64,000 bases of DNA, from the NCBI GenBank assembly GCA_024236015.1, contig JACKLK010000002.1, forward strand, positions 186,001-250,000. Direction: 5' to 3'. This document shows positions 8,499-18,637 of this stretch, piece by piece; within the stretch, counting starts at the first letter, position 1; every line of letters begins with the position of its first letter. The DNA comes from Rhodoferax sp. (GTDB lineage: Bacteria > Pseudomonadota > Gammaproteobacteria > Burkholderiales > Burkholderiaceae_C). A model generated the notes under the pieces. The model did no database searches. It worked only from the letters and a program-made list of their open reading frames with translations, and was not told the DNA's origin. Made by a program: the position numbers and the translations under genes.

Positions 8499-10174
8499 TT
8501 CTGCGCCTCCAACAATGCCTTTTCGAGCCGATCAATCAGCTTCTTGGCGCGGCGGACTTCTTCCTCGTAGAGTGGCGTGGCGCTGCCGTGGGACGCAGGA
8601 TTCAGCACGCGTTCGGTCATTTCCAGCACACGATCAACGGCTTCCACCACTTCCATCTTGGCCCAGCCGTCGTGCTTCAAGACTGTGCGGAGATCGTTGC
8701 GTTTCGACTTCAGTTTTCCCTTGTCGGCGGGTTGCAGCGCGGCGTTGCCGTCCAGATCGGTGTCGTCGGCTGAGATCAACAGTTCCCGGTGATCCTTGGG
8801 TGTACCTTTCAACACCCTTTCGTACATTGAAGTCGGGATACCTTCCAGCAATTTGTTCTTTGCCGCACGCAGATTCTCGGTCAGCGAGAAGAACTGTCCT
8901 GGCGGCAATGCCTTGCCTTCGGCCCATTCCCGATAACGTTTGGCAGTATCTTCCGCTGCCTTGCGCAGGAACATCGCAGCCTCTTCGATGTCATGGCCGT
9001 TGAGGTAATCCTCGGCCTTTTCCAGATCATCTTTCTCGTTCCTGGCTTCGATATTCTGCGCGGCGTTGCCTTGTAAACGCACGAACTGCCAGTCGGCGTG
9101 ATTGCCACCAATACGGCGGCGGAACTCGCGGAAGAACCCCAGCTCGTGGGTCAGGATGATTTTCTGGTAGTTGGAAAAAGTGTCCGACAGCAGGATGTCC
9201 ACCACCTTCATGCGATTGCTCATGTCCAGGCTGACCAGCAGGTCATCCAGCACCAGCAGTTTGAGATCGGATTCGTGCAGATTGACCAGCGAGGCGGCGA
9301 AGCGGACGGACAGCGCTAACTGGGTCAGCTTGGCTTCGTTGAGAAAGCTCTGCGGCTTGGTGACGGTAATGCCGTCAAGCTGCACGCCGAACTCGATCAC
9401 GGGCAGGACGAACTTGAAGTCCTGCTGGTTCGAGCCGGTGGCCGACGGTGGCGTGGTGACGGCCAGTTTCAATGTGACCTTGGCGGGGTCGTCTGCGGCG
9501 AAATGGGTGTCATAGAACTTCTGCGCCTCGGTGCTGATGCTGTCCACAATGCCGGGCAGGATGTTGGCGAACTGCTGCGTATTGTTCTTGAACGAATCGT
9601 AGGCATTAGTTCCAGCGACACCCGCATGGTTGCGGGGGTTCGGTTCACCGGATTTGATTCGCTGCCACATGTCATGGGGAACCTGCCCACCCGTGCTCAC
9701 ACAAAACGGCAGGATTTCTTTCTCGAACAGCGGCCAGAGATCGAACTTCTCCGAGTTGCGAAAGTGCGAGAAACCGAAGAAGAAACGGTAGGTGATAAAG
9801 TCGCTGGCGAGGTCGCCTTTCAGGATGGCGGGCTGGTTGAAGGTTCCGTGGTCGGCTTGACTGATGCGGTAGGTGGTGTCGTTGCGGGTTGCGGTATCTC
9901 GCAGAGTCAGCGCGATTTCGCCTGACTTGGGGGCGGCCTCCTTCTGTTCGTGCAGATTCAGCAGGTTCTGCTGATTGCTGGGATCGAAGTATTTGGCAAT
10001 GCCATTCTTTGGCTTACGCGCGCTCTGAAGAATGGTATAGAGCGCCCAGTACAGCGAAGACTTGCCCGCACCGTTTGCGCCATAGAGCAGCAGGTGACGG
10101 CCTTCCAGCTTGAGTTGAAACGCGCGGAAGCCCTTGAAGTTGGTAATGGCGATGTAGTGCAGGCGCGATTTCAT
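8495..10174 (-). CDS. AAA/ABC-type ATPase (RecF/SMC-like head), defence island
   Basis: A 559-residue protein. The N-terminus ITNFKGF leads to Walker A GANGAGKSS at residues 33-40. The ABC signature is degenerate (LTQLALSVR, about residue 281). Walker B with D-loop is LLVLDDLLVSLDMSNR, about residues 300-315. This is the head of a RecF/SMC-family ATPase. There is no long coiled coil between the halves and no TOPRIM motif, unlike OLD nucleases. The C-terminal 200 residues are helical and unassigned. Its start overlaps the methyltransferase stop by ATGA and its own stop overlaps the AlbA_2 gene by ATGA, so the operon is translationally coupled. Likely role: the DNA-sensing or energy-coupling subunit of the system. 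Confidence 0.85.
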   Translation of the reverse strand: MKSRLHYIAITNFKGFRAFQLKLEGRHLLLYGANGAGKSSLYWALYTILQSARKPKNGIAKYFDPSNQQNLLNLHEQKEAAPKSGEIALTLRDTATRNDTTYRISQADHGTFNQPAILKGDLASDFITYRFFFGFSHFRNSEKFDLWPLFEKEILPFCVSTGGQVPHDMWQRIKSGEPNPRNHAGVAGTNAYDSFKNNTQQFANILPGIVDSISTEAQKFYDTHFAADDPAKVTLKLAVTTPPSATGSNQQDFKFVLPVIEFGVQLDGITVTKPQSFLNEAKLTQLALSVRFAASLVNLHESDLKLLVLDDLLVSLDMSNRMKVVDILLSDTFSNYQKIILTHELGFFREFRRRIGGNHADWQFVRLQGNAAQNIEARNEKDDLEKAEDYLNGHDIEEAAMFLRKAAEDTAKRYREWAEGKALPPGQFFSLTENLRAAKNKLLEGIPTSMYERVLKGTPKDHRELLISADDTDLDGNAALQPADKGKLKSKRNDLRTVLKHDGWAKMEVVEAVDRVLEMTERVLNPASHGSATPLYEEEVRRAKKLIDRLEKALLEAQK

Positions 10175-13100
10175 GCCGCTCCCTCACGCTGAATGACGGC
10201 CAGCAAGTCCGGGCTATCGGCGGGGATGCGAAGCAAGCGGTTGCGGATTTTCGACGACGACTTGTTGAGTGTGCGGTAAAGCTGGATGGTGAATTCGCGC
10301 TGCTGCGCCTGGGGGGCTTCAGGTTTGTAGGCAGCGAGGTGTGGGGCGAGGTCGTCGAGGAACAGCAAATCACGTTCGGCCATGTGATCGCGGAAATAGC
10401 ATTCCATCACACAGGCGTCGGAAAGGTCTCCCAAAAATGTTCTGACTGAAGAATCGACCTCAGCATCAGCGAAAATCGCACGTAGTCTGCCAAGAGCATC
10501 AAGCACCCTGGCAGCACTATTCTGAATCTTCGGGACCGGAACGATTTTGAGTTGTGGCGCTTGAAATGGCAGATAACCGCCACTCATCCTAAGTCCATCG
10601 AAATACTGCTTGTAAGCAAATGCCACTACTCTTGAATGAAGAACTAAAGCTATTGCATCCAATGTCCAATTATTGGAAGGCTCTGATACACAGTTACAGT
10701 TCAGCGCGGCATATTCACCTTGTTGATCAACAAACCCCTCAAAGCCCAATGCCATCTTGGCGACAATTAGCTTGGGCGATGAATAAAGCTCTCGCCGATT
10801 CTGCGAAACTTTTGGCCCGTCCGGCAAAATAGGCTTGGTTATTGTTTGTCCTTGGTGGCGAAGTGGCTCCGATGCCCATTGATTGAAAAACGGGTCAATT
10901 GTCCCCGTGTTCAAGGTCTTCCATCCTGAGGCCGGACTCGCGCGAAGCGTTGCGCCCAGTTCTTCCGCTTCGGCCGCTGTAGTCGTCGCACGCACGCGAG
11001 CAATGTCATCAAGCGTTTCACACCCATTCAATAGAACTTTCAATACCTCCAGGTTCGGTGAAAGCAGAAAGCCCCACAAGTTGTCTGGCAGAAGAGTTAG
11101 CGAACCGGAGTCCTGTTCCCCAAGCGAATATTCATCTGCCGAGAACTGTGATTCTCTGGAGAGTGGAAGAAGGAGTGCGAAAGGATAGTTGCTGGTGGTT
11201 TGGTTCTTCTTGAAAACTGAGATGACTGGGTAAACGCTTGCCGACTCGAAAATTGGAAGGTGACTGACATCCGCCAGAGTCAGAATGCGAGTTTCCCGAA
11301 GTAGGTATTGGCGAAGCCCAATACCATACGTTGCCGATAGAAACTTGTTCGGGGAAATATATGAGAGAATCCCATTTGGCTTCAAAAAGTGGATGCCCGC
11401 CTCAAAGAAGGGGATGTAAAGATCCCATGTGCCTGTGGTGGAAGCGTATTGTTCCTTGATGCGATCTCGATAATCTCCGCCTCTCGCCTTTTTGTGCTCA
11501 ATGGCCGATTGATATGGCGGATTACCTAGCACAACATCGAAGCCATCTGCGAGCGATTGACCAAACATCCAGTATGGATCGAAGAAATCAGAGCTTGCTT
11601 GCGGGTCAAACGGATTCCAGTCGGCAATGTGCCGTGCCTTTTTGGACGAGCCGAGGCTTTCAGCAAGAACCTTGCCGAGTTCTTCCCGTAAAGACTTGAT
11701 CTTCTTCTGAAGCGCGAGCTTCTGGTCTCGCCGCTGGATGGCGAAGTGACGGTGATAAAGCTCTTCAATCTCGCCTTCGATTTCATGAACCCGAGACGGA
11801 AGCAGCGCCAACTGATCCATCTCCGGCAAGCCAATGAGAGTGTCGGCGGCAACAAACTTCGTTTCAAGGTTCGGCAGCGGGCGGATGCCGTGGTTGTCCT
11901 TCTTGCTGCGGTTGGTGCGCTGGTCGCAGACCAGAGAGATGAAAAAGCGCAGCTTGGAAATCTGGATGGCGATGGGCTGGATGTCCACGCCGTAGAGACA
12001 GTTCTCGATGAGGTAGAGCTTGCGCCCGTAGTCGTCCTCGTTGTCGGCGAAATCGCGTTCGATGGCGGCGATGGCGGCATCCCTTGCGGTCACATCGGGA
12101 ATCTTCGCGGCGGCATCAATCTGGAGTTGCTTCCAGCGTCCGTTATCGGGGTCGAGCTTGTGGATGATGTAAACCAGCTTGTGCAGCACGCCCATCGGGA
12201 ATGCGCCGGAGCCACAAGCCGGGTCAAGAATCTTGCAGGTGTGAATGGCATCCAGCAGCGTGGCGACTTCGTTCTCATTGAATGGATGTGCCCGCTCGGT
12301 GTAGGCGAAGAGGATGTCCAGACCAGCCTTCGCGTTCTGCTCGCTCATGCCGGCCTTGGCCAGCGCGCCAGTGAGGTGCGCTTTGAGCGACTCATCCACC
12401 ATGTATTCAACGATGGGGCGCGGGGTATAGAAGGAGCCCGTCTGCTTGCGCGCGGTGGTCTTGGTTTCTTCGTTGTAGTTGGCTAGCAGATTCTCGAACA
12501 CCTTGCCCAGAAGTTCCGGGTCAAGAGCGATTTCCTGATCGACCGGCGTGTTTTCGACGATGGTGAACTTGTAGGCATTCAGGATGTGCAGCAGGCCGCG
12601 CACCTTCTCCCGCTTGCGCTTGGTGTCGCCGTATGCCCCGGATAGGTCTTCTTCGTGTTCGCCACCAAAGAACAGGTGGTTGGGAATGGTGGGGCGCTTC
12701 TTCTTGTTGCGCGAAAAGCCATCGAGGTAGAGCTTTTTCCCCGTGCCGTCCTCGATGCGGTCAAGGCACTCGAACAGGCCACCGTTCAGGAACGGCACAT
12801 CGGCAAAGTGTTCCAGCGCGGTGGCGGGGTCGCGAAAGTGATCTTCGTAGCGGTAAAGGGTGTCCACGCCATAGGTGGCACGGTTCTTCTGGAAGCCCTC
12901 GTCAGTGGCGAAGGCGCGGAACGGCTGCCCATTCTTGTCCTTGCCCATGCGCTGGTTGAGCGTGGCGAAGAACAGGTTTTGCAGGATGGCCTCGTTGTAG
13001 GTGGAGGCGTTGGGCGACAGGTCTTTCAGAATATTCTTCAGGTCGGTCTCGGCAAAGAGCTTCTCGGGAACCAGCCCTTTCTCTTTCAGGAACCAGCAGA

Positions 13101-13899
13101 AGATGAGGCGCGTCAGCAGGCGGATGAGGCCGGTGGCGCAGCGCTTTTCGTCGTCCTTTTCGATGTCGGCGGGGAAATCGACTTGTGGCAGCGCCCAGAA
13201 ATACCAGTTGGCAAGTTCGCGGTAGAAACGCTTGTTGAGCAGTTCGACGTTGAAGACTTCTTCCCACGCGGCGTGAAGCTGGTCGAAGTTCTGGATGACG
13301 CGGCGGCCTTCGGTCAACTCGGCCAGCGAGAACGAGGCCAGGATGTCAATGTGACCAGGGTGAGGGTTTTCGATTGCGATGTTCTGGATCAGCGTGACCT
13401 TTCCCAACACATCCTTGTTGTCATCGCGCTTGTTCAGGCGGCGGTTGATGACGGCAATGGAGAGCCGCCCGCCGATCTTGAACAGCACCATGACCGGCAT
13501 GGGGAAGATGCGATTGATCTGGCGGGCAATGCCTGCCAGCTTGCCGCGCGCGTAGTCGCCGTCCGCTAGTTCGATGGCGATGAAGATGTAGGACTGAAGC
13601 AAGGATGTCTTGACGGACTCATCCTTGAACAGCGCCGTAGTACTGGAAAGCTCCTCGTCGGTGAGCTGGAACAGCAGTTCAGCAGACTTCCAGTTGGCGA
13701 CGAGCGCGGCTGGATGCGCCAGCCGGGACTCCGGGTCGAACTGTGCGCGAAAATCGGCAACCGATGTGGTTTCCACCGTGCGGTCGGATTCGTAGCCTAG
13801 CGCGGAAAACAACGATAGTGCCGCCTTGCGTAGCGACTGGTTGGCGAAAGCCTGGATGCGCTGGTCAATGCGTTGTTTGAGTTCTGTGTTATTGGCCAT
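10171..13899 (-). CDS. Eco57I-type adenine-specific DNA methyltransferase / restriction-like protein
   Basis: A 1242-residue protein. Motif I is DPACGSGAFPMG near residue 557 and motif IV is NPPY near residue 787, which define an N6-adenine methyltransferase of the Eco57I/PglX-like class. The first 500 residues form a large N-terminal region with no nuclease motif that I can identify with confidence. The region after about residue 830 should hold the target recognition domain and is clearly more AT-rich than the rest. The start overlaps the helicase stop by 11 bases and the stop overlaps the ATPase start. It probably marks self DNA. Whether it also cuts, as Type IIG enzymes do, cannot be told here. 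Confidence 0.88.
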   Translation of the reverse strand: MANNTELKQRIDQRIQAFANQSLRKAALSLFSALGYESDRTVETTSVADFRAQFDPESRLAHPAALVANWKSAELLFQLTDEELSSTTALFKDESVKTSLLQSYIFIAIELADGDYARGKLAGIARQINRIFPMPVMVLFKIGGRLSIAVINRRLNKRDDNKDVLGKVTLIQNIAIENPHPGHIDILASFSLAELTEGRRVIQNFDQLHAAWEEVFNVELLNKRFYRELANWYFWALPQVDFPADIEKDDEKRCATGLIRLLTRLIFCWFLKEKGLVPEKLFAETDLKNILKDLSPNASTYNEAILQNLFFATLNQRMGKDKNGQPFRAFATDEGFQKNRATYGVDTLYRYEDHFRDPATALEHFADVPFLNGGLFECLDRIEDGTGKKLYLDGFSRNKKKRPTIPNHLFFGGEHEEDLSGAYGDTKRKREKVRGLLHILNAYKFTIVENTPVDQEIALDPELLGKVFENLLANYNEETKTTARKQTGSFYTPRPIVEYMVDESLKAHLTGALAKAGMSEQNAKAGLDILFAYTERAHPFNENEVATLLDAIHTCKILDPACGSGAFPMGVLHKLVYIIHKLDPDNGRWKQLQIDAAAKIPDVTARDAAIAAIERDFADNEDDYGRKLYLIENCLYGVDIQPIAIQISKLRFFISLVCDQRTNRSKKDNHGIRPLPNLETKFVAADTLIGLPEMDQLALLPSRVHEIEGEIEELYHRHFAIQRRDQKLALQKKIKSLREELGKVLAESLGSSKKARHIADWNPFDPQASSDFFDPYWMFGQSLADGFDVVLGNPPYQSAIEHKKARGGDYRDRIKEQYASTTGTWDLYIPFFEAGIHFLKPNGILSYISPNKFLSATYGIGLRQYLLRETRILTLADVSHLPIFESASVYPVISVFKKNQTTSNYPFALLLPLSRESQFSADEYSLGEQDSGSLTLLPDNLWGFLLSPNLEVLKVLLNGCETLDDIARVRATTTAAEAEELGATLRASPASGWKTLNTGTIDPFFNQWASEPLRHQGQTITKPILPDGPKVSQNRRELYSSPKLIVAKMALGFEGFVDQQGEYAALNCNCVSEPSNNWTLDAIALVLHSRVVAFAYKQYFDGLRMSGGYLPFQAPQLKIVPVPKIQNSAARVLDALGRLRAIFADAEVDSSVRTFLGDLSDACVMECYFRDHMAERDLLFLDDLAPHLAAYKPEAPQAQQREFTIQLYRTLNKSSSKIRNRLLRIPADSPDLLAVIQREGAA

Positions 13900-16800
13900 T
13901 TTTGATTACCAGCCAGGTGATGAGGTCGAAGTCGGTGGTGGCCTTGATGGCGTTCTGGCTGCCCAGCAGCTTGCCGCCCCGACCTGCGAACAGATTGCCC
14001 GCGTTCTTGCGCCCGAATTGCGCGGCGATGGCGGCCACGGCCTTGTCGAGCAGGCCGCTGTAGCGGCTCATGTCCTGCCCGTGGGCGGTTTCTTCGTCGA
14101 ACAGTTCGCACACTTTGGCGTGCGGTTCGATCTGGCCTTGGCAGACGGCGCGGAAGATTTCCAGCACCTGCTTGGGCGCGGTGAAGTTGTAGCGCACCTC
14201 GCCATCGTCGCGGATGTAGACGAGGAAGTAGGGTTGCAGCGGATTCACCGTTTCATTGCCCGCTGCCTCTGCGCGCTGCTTCAGGCAATAGATGATGCCG
14301 GGCTTGATGGCCTGGTATTCGGCATGCGGCGGCACCACGGCGTAAAGGCCGAAGGGCGCTTCTTCCAGCTTGTCTCGGTTGGCCTCGATGTAGGCGGCCA
14401 GTTCCATGCGGAAGTCGTCGAGCGTGAATTCGTTGAGGGCGACGGATTCGTTGAAGTCCTCTAGATCAAGCACTTCGTCCTTCAGCCGCAGCAACTGCTT
14501 GTCGCGGTAGCGCAGGTCCTCCTTGATGAGTTCTTGCAGGTCTTCGGCTTGCAGGATGTTGTCTTCCGCCGTGGCGGCGATGTCCACCAGCGCCATACGC
14601 GCCTCGACACGGTTCTTGAGGTTGATGTATTTGTTGAGGTCGGGCGTGGGCCAGAAGTTGACGAGCTGGATGGCCGCATTGAGGCTGCCGATGCGGTCAA
14701 TGCGCCCGAACCGCTGGATGATGCGCACCGGGTTCCAGTGGATGTCGTAGTTGATGAGGTAATCGCAGTCCTGCAGGTTCTGGCCTTCGGAAATGCAGTC
14801 GGTGGCGATGAGGATGTCGATTTCGCCGTCCTGCGGCATGGATTTCATCTTGGCCCGCTGTTTGGCGCGTGGGGCGAAGTTGGCGAGAATGTGCGTGAAC
14901 TCGGCGTGGCCGAAGGTGCTGCGATTTGGCCGCGTGCCGCCGGAAACGAGCGCGATATGCACGCCCAGATGCTGCCGTGCCCAGCCTTCTAGCTGTTCGT
15001 AGAGGTAGGCGGCGGTATCGGCAAAAGCGCAGAAGACGATGACTTTGCGGTTCTCTTCGCCCAGTGTGTTGGTGCTGGGGTGACGCACCTTGTGCTCGAT
15101 GCGTTTTTGCAGCTCCGCCAGCTTGGCGTCGCGCGCGGAGTCCACGGCCTGTGCGGCATCAGCCAGCAGGGCAAGTTGTTGCTTGTCGCGGGCCAAATCT
15201 TGCAACCACGCGGCCACATCCAGGTGCGCCATGTCGTATTTCAGTTTGGTGCCCACCTGGAAGGCTTCGGCCAGTTCTTCGTCCTCTTCGTCGGGCTCCG
15301 CGAAGAAGTCCCCTTGAATGTCGGCGGCCTTGGCGGTTTGTTGTTGCTGAAAGGCTTTCAGCCTGGCTTCCAGGTCTTCGATCTTGGAAACGGTTCGCTC
15401 CATCGTGATGGCGAAGGAACGCACGGAGCTTTCCAGACGCTTGAGGAAGTTCACCTTCATCATGCCGATGAGGAATCGCTCGCGGTTTTCCTGGCTGAAG
15501 TTGCCGACGATGCCAATGTCGTATTGTGCTTTGAACGGTTCCAGCACATAGCGTGACGGGCTGTAGAGCGAGAGCTGGTAGTTATCAATCTCGTCGTTCA
15601 ATCGGTCGTAGGAGAGAAAGCGGCCTTTGAGGTCAATGTCGGAGAAGACGGCTTCCGGCTTCTTGCGTTTCGGGAACTGGCCGATTTGTGCCATCGAGGC
15701 CCGGTAGTACTTCTGGATGTGCTTGCGCGACCGTGCGATGGTGAGTTCATCCAGCAAGGTAAAGAAGCCCGCAGAGAGCCGCTCCATCAGGTCGCGGGCA
15801 TCCTTGTCGCCCGCGCGCTTGGCCCATTCCGTGAAGGTCTTCTGGGCCGTGGTCAGCGTGTCCTTGATGCTGGTGATGCCAAAGCTCTGCGCGAATGCGG
15901 CATCCCGCCCCTCAGTAACGAAGTAGATCTGGTTGCGCAGGTCTTTCAGGTCGTTGTTGACCGGGGTGGCGGACAGCAGCAACACCTTGGTCTTGACGCC
16001 GGACTGGATGATGTCGTCCATCAGGCGTTCGTAGCGGCTCTTCCGGATTAGGTTGCCGTCTTCGTCGCGCTTGCCCTTGGTGTTGTTGCGGAAATTGTGC
16101 GATTCGTCGATGACGATTAGGTCGAAATTACCCCAGTTGAGCGTCGCCAGATCGACCCCGTCCACGCGGCCGCGGTCACGCGACAGGTCGGTGTGCGAGA
16201 GCACGGTGTAGGCAAAGCGATCCCGAAGGAATGGATTCAGCTCGCTGTTGTTCTGGGCGAGATAGACCGTCCAGTTGTCGCGCAGTTTCTTCGGGCACAG
16301 CACCAGCACGCGGTGGTTGCGCAGCTCGTAATACTTGATGACGGCCAGCGCGGAATAGGTTTTACCCAAGCCAACGCTGTCGGCCAGGATGCAGCCGTTG
16401 TGGTTGTTGATCTTGTGGATGGCACCCTTGACGCCATCCTTCTGGAAGTCGAACAGCGCTTTCCAGATTTCCGTGTCGATGATGGCCGTCTGGTCGAACA
16501 AGGCTGCGTCTGCCTCCTGCCCGGACAGGAAACGTTCGAAGACGTGATACAGCGTCTTGAAGTAGATGAACTCCGGCGCATGGTTGACGTAGAGCTGCTC
16601 CAGGTAGCGCAGCACTTCCTCCTTCACGTCGGCAACGAGCTTGTCGTCGGCCCAGATGTCGTCGAACCACTGTTTGAGATCGGTGCGATCACGGTCGCTG
16701 TCAACGATCAGGTTGAGTTCGATGTTGGACGTGGCGGACAGGCCCAAGCCGCGTCGGGTGAAGTTGGAACTGCCCAGCAGGGCATGCTCGCGGCGACCGT

Positions 16801-17194
16801 CGTCGATGTGATACAGCTTGCCGTGCAGCAGATTGGCCTGTCGTACGGAGCGGATTTCCACCTTGCTGCGAATCCACTCGGCGCAGCGACGGGCGACCTC
16901 CTTTTGCTGGAGACGATTGGCGAGTTCCAGGCCTTCGTCCTCGATCTGGAACGATTTTTTATCGGTCTTTTCTGGGTCAAGCGAGGCGATGAAGCGCGGC
17001 TCGCCGAACAGGAAATTCAGGTGCTCGATCTGGTCCAGCTCATTGGACAGGGCTTCGTAGGCGTAAATGGTGAAGTAGGCCGATACGACCGAAAGCCGGC
17101 TGCTGGAGGTGATCTTGTCGGCGAGGAACTCCGCCACCTTGCCACGGCTGTGGTTGTCCCGGATGCCGAAGTGATGCTTGTGCTTATCGGCCAT
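13889..17194 (-). CDS. SNF2-like helicase with N-terminal PLD-type nuclease domain
   Basis: A 1101-residue protein. The N-terminal domain carries one HKD-type motif, HGKLYHIDD followed by GSSNFTRRG (residues about 124-160), typical of phospholipase-D-fold nucleases. The superfamily-2 helicase core follows: Walker A DSVGLGKTYSA near residue 280, DESHNF, the SAT motif LLSATPVNN, ATDCISEGQNLQ, and QRFGRIDRIGS. The start is the ATG at 17194 (MADKHKH), with AAGGAGG upstream. An in-frame extension to 17248 lies in the IS and is artificial. It is the largest component and now the first gene of the operon after IS insertion. It probably translocates on or degrades invading DNA. Confidence 0.9.
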   Translation of the reverse strand: MADKHKHHFGIRDNHSRGKVAEFLADKITSSSRLSVVSAYFTIYAYEALSNELDQIEHLNFLFGEPRFIASLDPEKTDKKSFQIEDEGLELANRLQQKEVARRCAEWIRSKVEIRSVRQANLLHGKLYHIDDGRREHALLGSSNFTRRGLGLSATSNIELNLIVDSDRDRTDLKQWFDDIWADDKLVADVKEEVLRYLEQLYVNHAPEFIYFKTLYHVFERFLSGQEADAALFDQTAIIDTEIWKALFDFQKDGVKGAIHKINNHNGCILADSVGLGKTYSALAVIKYYELRNHRVLVLCPKKLRDNWTVYLAQNNSELNPFLRDRFAYTVLSHTDLSRDRGRVDGVDLATLNWGNFDLIVIDESHNFRNNTKGKRDEDGNLIRKSRYERLMDDIIQSGVKTKVLLLSATPVNNDLKDLRNQIYFVTEGRDAAFAQSFGITSIKDTLTTAQKTFTEWAKRAGDKDARDLMERLSAGFFTLLDELTIARSRKHIQKYYRASMAQIGQFPKRKKPEAVFSDIDLKGRFLSYDRLNDEIDNYQLSLYSPSRYVLEPFKAQYDIGIVGNFSQENRERFLIGMMKVNFLKRLESSVRSFAITMERTVSKIEDLEARLKAFQQQQTAKAADIQGDFFAEPDEEDEELAEAFQVGTKLKYDMAHLDVAAWLQDLARDKQQLALLADAAQAVDSARDAKLAELQKRIEHKVRHPSTNTLGEENRKVIVFCAFADTAAYLYEQLEGWARQHLGVHIALVSGGTRPNRSTFGHAEFTHILANFAPRAKQRAKMKSMPQDGEIDILIATDCISEGQNLQDCDYLINYDIHWNPVRIIQRFGRIDRIGSLNAAIQLVNFWPTPDLNKYINLKNRVEARMALVDIAATAEDNILQAEDLQELIKEDLRYRDKQLLRLKDEVLDLEDFNESVALNEFTLDDFRMELAAYIEANRDKLEEAPFGLYAVVPPHAEYQAIKPGIIYCLKQRAEAAGNETVNPLQPYFLVYIRDDGEVRYNFTAPKQVLEIFRAVCQGQIEPHAKVCELFDEETAHGQDMSRYSGLLDKAVAAIAAQFGRKNAGNLFAGRGGKLLGSQNAIKATTDFDLITWLVIKNGQ

Positions 17195-17202
17195 CTTTGT
17201 CG

Positions 17203-17212
17203 CCCTCCTTTT
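17203..17212. repeat. Target site duplication, left copy
   Basis: CCCTCCTTTT, identical to 18638-18647. On the minus strand it reads AAAAGGAGGG and serves as the Shine-Dalgarno sequence of the helicase gene (start 17194). Confidence 0.85.
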
Positions 17213-18637
17213 GAGCCTGTCCAGAATTTTGTGTTTGAGGCATAACATGACTGACAGGAGTATTTATGCCGAGCAAGACGAAATTGAAGAATGCGGCCAT
17301 AGCGGCCAGGACGGCGGCGCTGCCGAAGATCCCCAAAGAGCTGATTGACCAGTTTGTCAGTGGGCCGATGAGCGCGCAGGCCGTAAACGAAGCATCTGCG
17401 GCGTTCAAGAAGGCGCTGATCGAGCGGGTAATGGGCGCCGAGCTGGGTCACCACCTGGGCTACCCGGCTGGCGCCAAACCCGAGGACGCGGGGAACCAGC
17501 GTAACGGCAAGAGCGCCAAGACGGTCTTGACCGATGAAGGCCCGCTGCGCATAGAGGTGCCGCGCGATCGCGATGGCAGCTTCCAGCCGATCTTGATCCC
17601 CAAGCACGAGCGGCGCTTTACAGGCTTCGACGACAAGATCGTGGCCATGTACGCCCGCGGCATGACCATGCGCGAGATCCAGGGCTTCCTGCAGGAGAGC
17701 TACGCGGTGGAGGTGTCCCCCGAGTTCATCAGTTCGGTCACCGACGCCGTCATGGACGAGGTTGGCGCCTGGCAGGCCCGACCCCTCGAGCCGATGTACC
17801 CGGTGGTGTTCTTCGACGCGCTGCGGGTCAAGATCCGGGAGGATGCCGTTGTCCGCAACAAGGCGATCTACCTGGCGCTGGGCGTGCAGCCCGACGGCAG
17901 CCGGGACATTCTGGGCCTGTGGATCGAGAGCACCGAGGGTGCCAAGTTCTGGATGAAGGTTTTCAACGACCTCAGGACCCGGGGTGTCAACGACATCCTG
18001 ATCGCCGTCACCGACGGCCTCAAGGGCATGCCGGAGGCGCTGGCCGCTGTGTTCCCGGCGACCACGCTGCAGACCTGCATCGTGCACCTGATCCGAAACT
18101 CGCTGGACTACGCCAGTTGGAAGGACCGCAGGTTGCTGGCCGCGGCCATCAAGCCCATTTACACGGCGCCCAGCGCGGAGGCCGCACAGGCCGAACTCGA
18201 CGCCTTCGAAGCCGGCCCCTGGGGCAAGAGGTTCCCCACCGTCGTAACTGCCTGGCGCCGGGCCTGGAGCCACGTGATTCCCTTCTTCGCATTCCCGCCC
18301 CATATCCGACGGGTGATCTACACGACCAACGCGATCGAGAGCATCAATGCGCGGCTGCGCAAGATCATCAAGACGCGCGGGCACTTCCCCAGCGACGATG
18401 CCGCCAACAAGTTGATCTGGCTGGCGCTGCGCAACATCACGGCAGACTGGGGCAAGGCGGCGCACAACTGGAAGGAGGCGATGAACCAATTTGCGATCCT
18501 CTACGAAGATCGTTTCACGAAGGCGGCCACGTAAGATGTGGCTCCAACTTGCCCACCGCGTCGGTCGTTCGTCGCAAGCGACGCCCGCCGCCGTGGACAA
18601 GTTTCAATGGTCCTCAAACACAAAAATTCGGACATCC
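17213..18637 (+). mobile_element. IS256-family insertion sequence
   Basis: The element is about 1425 bp. Its inner terminal repeats run as TGTCCAGAATTTTGTGTTTG at the left (17218-17240 with the last bases) and, in inverse form, TGTCCGAATTTTTGTGTTTG at the right (about 18613-18635). The flanks carry the same bases, CCCTCCTTTT, at 17203-17212 and 18638-18647. An 8-9 bp duplication is normal for this family and the tenth base may be chance. It contains one transposase gene. It is intact and looks recent, as the duplication is perfect. Confidence 0.92.
17266..18534 (+). CDS. IS256-family (Mutator-type) transposase
   Basis: A 422-residue protein, full length for the family. The DDE residues are visible as FFDALRVK (D near 184), VTDGLKG (D near 250) and TNAIESINARLRK (E near 358). 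The family signature CIVHLIRNSLDY lies between the second D and the E. The ATG has GGAG upstream. It cuts and pastes the element through its terminal repeats. It is transcribed opposite to the defence operon in which it sits. Confidence 0.96.
   Translation: MPSKTKLKNAAIAARTAALPKIPKELIDQFVSGPMSAQAVNEASAAFKKALIERVMGAELGHHLGYPAGAKPEDAGNQRNGKSAKTVLTDEGPLRIEVPRDRDGSFQPILIPKHERRFTGFDDKIVAMYARGMTMREIQGFLQESYAVEVSPEFISSVTDAVMDEVGAWQARPLEPMYPVVFFDALRVKIREDAVVRNKAIYLALGVQPDGSRDILGLWIESTEGAKFWMKVFNDLRTRGVNDILIAVTDGLKGMPEALAAVFPATTLQTCIVHLIRNSLDYASWKDRRLLAAAIKPIYTAPSAEAAQAELDAFEAGPWGKRFPTVVTAWRRAWSHVIPFFAFPPHIRRVIYTTNAIESINARLRKIIKTRGHFPSDDAANKLIWLALRNITADWGKAAHNWKEAMNQFAILYEDRFTKAAT

Noticed and set aside
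6922..17194. Assignment as DISARM or BREX
   Set aside because: Hallmark DrmA/DrmB or PglZ/BrxC-type genes are absent; only helicase, PLD and methylase parts are shared.
17195..17248. In-frame extension of the helicase into the IS
   Set aside because: The true start at 17194 has its own Shine-Dalgarno, and the extension is IS sequence.
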